Shown here in pieces: positions 63,720 through 64,000 of a stretch of DNA of 64,000 nt (position 1 is its first letter; every line of letters starts with the position of its first letter). The stretch comes from Chitinophagaceae bacterium (GTDB lineage: Bacteria; Bacteroidota; Bacteroidia; Chitinophagales; Chitinophagaceae). The DNA lies in contig CANFHA010000006.1 of NCBI GenBank assembly GCA_947446645.1, forward strand, positions 62,001-126,000, in the 5' to 3' direction. Under the pieces are notes generated by a model. That model did no database searches, was not told the DNA's origin, and saw nothing but the letters and a program-made list of their open reading frames with translations. The position numbers and the translations under genes were made by a program.

Positions 63720-64000
63720 ATGAGTGTAGAAAATAAAAAAAATAAAAATTTACCTCAAATAATTAGCCTCTTTTGCGGAGCAGGTGGGCTAGATTTGGGC
63801 TTCGTGCAAGCTGGCTACAAAGTAGCCTTAGCAATTGACTATGAAATGGCAGCAATCAATACCCATAGAAAGAACTTCAATACTACCAAAAGTTTGCAAT
63901 GCGACCTAACAGTACTAGGCCCAGAAGGCGTGTTAAAGCTAGTTCGAAAGGAGCTTCGAAAAGGCTCTCGGATTGGGCTGATCGGAGGCCCTCCGTGCCA
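63720..64000 (+). CDS. C5 cytosine-specific DNA methyltransferase, N-terminal part
   Basis: The first 93 residues; the gene runs off the right edge. It opens with MSVENKKNKNLPQIISLFCG, where SLFCGAGGLDLGF is motif I (AdoMet binding). IDYEMAAINTHRKNF is motif II, and the window ends in IGGPPC, the start of catalytic motif IV with the nucleophile Cys. The full -33/-7 promoter is just upstream. Such genes are usually part of restriction-modification systems, but the partner would be outside the window. Solitary or phage-borne enzymes are also possible. Confidence 0.92.
   Translation, partial: MSVENKKNKNLPQIISLFCGAGGLDLGFVQAGYKVALAIDYEMAAINTHRKNFNTTKSLQCDLTVLGPEGVLKLVRKELRKGSRIGLIGGPPC

Overview
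The window looks like a chromosomal segment of a Bacteroidota bacterium, most likely close to the Chitinophagia. The evidence is as follows. Five large secreted proteins carry type IX secretion (T9SS) C-terminal sorting domains, of both the type A and the CHU_C/gliding-associated type B kind. A TAnnTTTG box, the -7 element of Bacteroidota promoters, lies just upstream of at least ten start codons. Genes for cbb3 oxidase maturation (ccoS, ccoI), the phenylacetyl-CoA epoxidase and a GH92/GH2/GH20/GH125 glycosidase group fit the same phylum. No rRNA, tRNA or CRISPR array was found.

Layout. 1-0.8 kb: the start of ccoN (running off the left edge) and ccoS. 1.0-4.8 kb: a CoA-transferase/hydrolase overlapping an L,D-transpeptidase, then two small genes. 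4.85-7.8 kb: ccoI and an overlapping hemerythrin-like gene, which with ccoN/ccoS serve the cbb3 oxidase. 7.9-14.2 kb: a tight seven-gene minus-strand operon, hmgA-hpd-paaA-paaB-paaC-paaD-(metallo-beta-lactamase/rhodanese), joining tyrosine/homogentisate breakdown to ring epoxidation of phenylacetyl-CoA. 14.5-35.1 kb: about 20 kb of four giant minus-strand genes for secreted Ig-like (Big_2) repeat proteins. The largest is split by one in-frame TGA exactly where the repeat normally has its conserved Trp.

35.45-41.54 kb: an A+T-rich genomic island in the 3' end of mnmE (trmE). It is bounded by an 18-bp direct repeat that encodes the C-terminal FCIGK-stop of MnmE, the same kind of target that Salmonella genomic island 1 uses. 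It carries a tyrosine integrase next to mnmE, repeated 8-bp TTTATTGA motifs near both ends that look like integrase arm sites, and a cargo of six unfamiliar genes. One cargo gene is a PD-(D/E)xK-like protein transcribed leftwards. The other five form a compact rightward operon: a second PD-(D/E)xK-like protein, an unknown, a membrane-anchored coiled-coil protein, an unknown with a hydrophobic helix, and a HEPN-like (RNRILH) protein with a C-terminal zinc ribbon. This is the best candidate in the window for an undescribed system, probably defence.

41.5-51.8 kb: mnmE and dtd divergently transcribed, then GH125 facing away from a GH92-GH2-GH20 operon that together fit trimming of high-mannose N-glycans. 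51.8-53.8 kb: two direct copies of a 125-bp structured repeat (118/125 identical, with a compensatory base-pair change), a DUF4259-like protein, and a tandem pair of paralogous 38- and 35-residue membrane peptides, each with its own terminator. 54.0-63.4 kb: ahcY, a 58-residue two-helix membrane protein, a T9SS repeat protein, a SWIM/SNF2 helicase, and a Pit phosphate transporter with its DUF47 partner. The right edge begins a C5 cytosine DNA methyltransferase, possibly the start of another accessory region.
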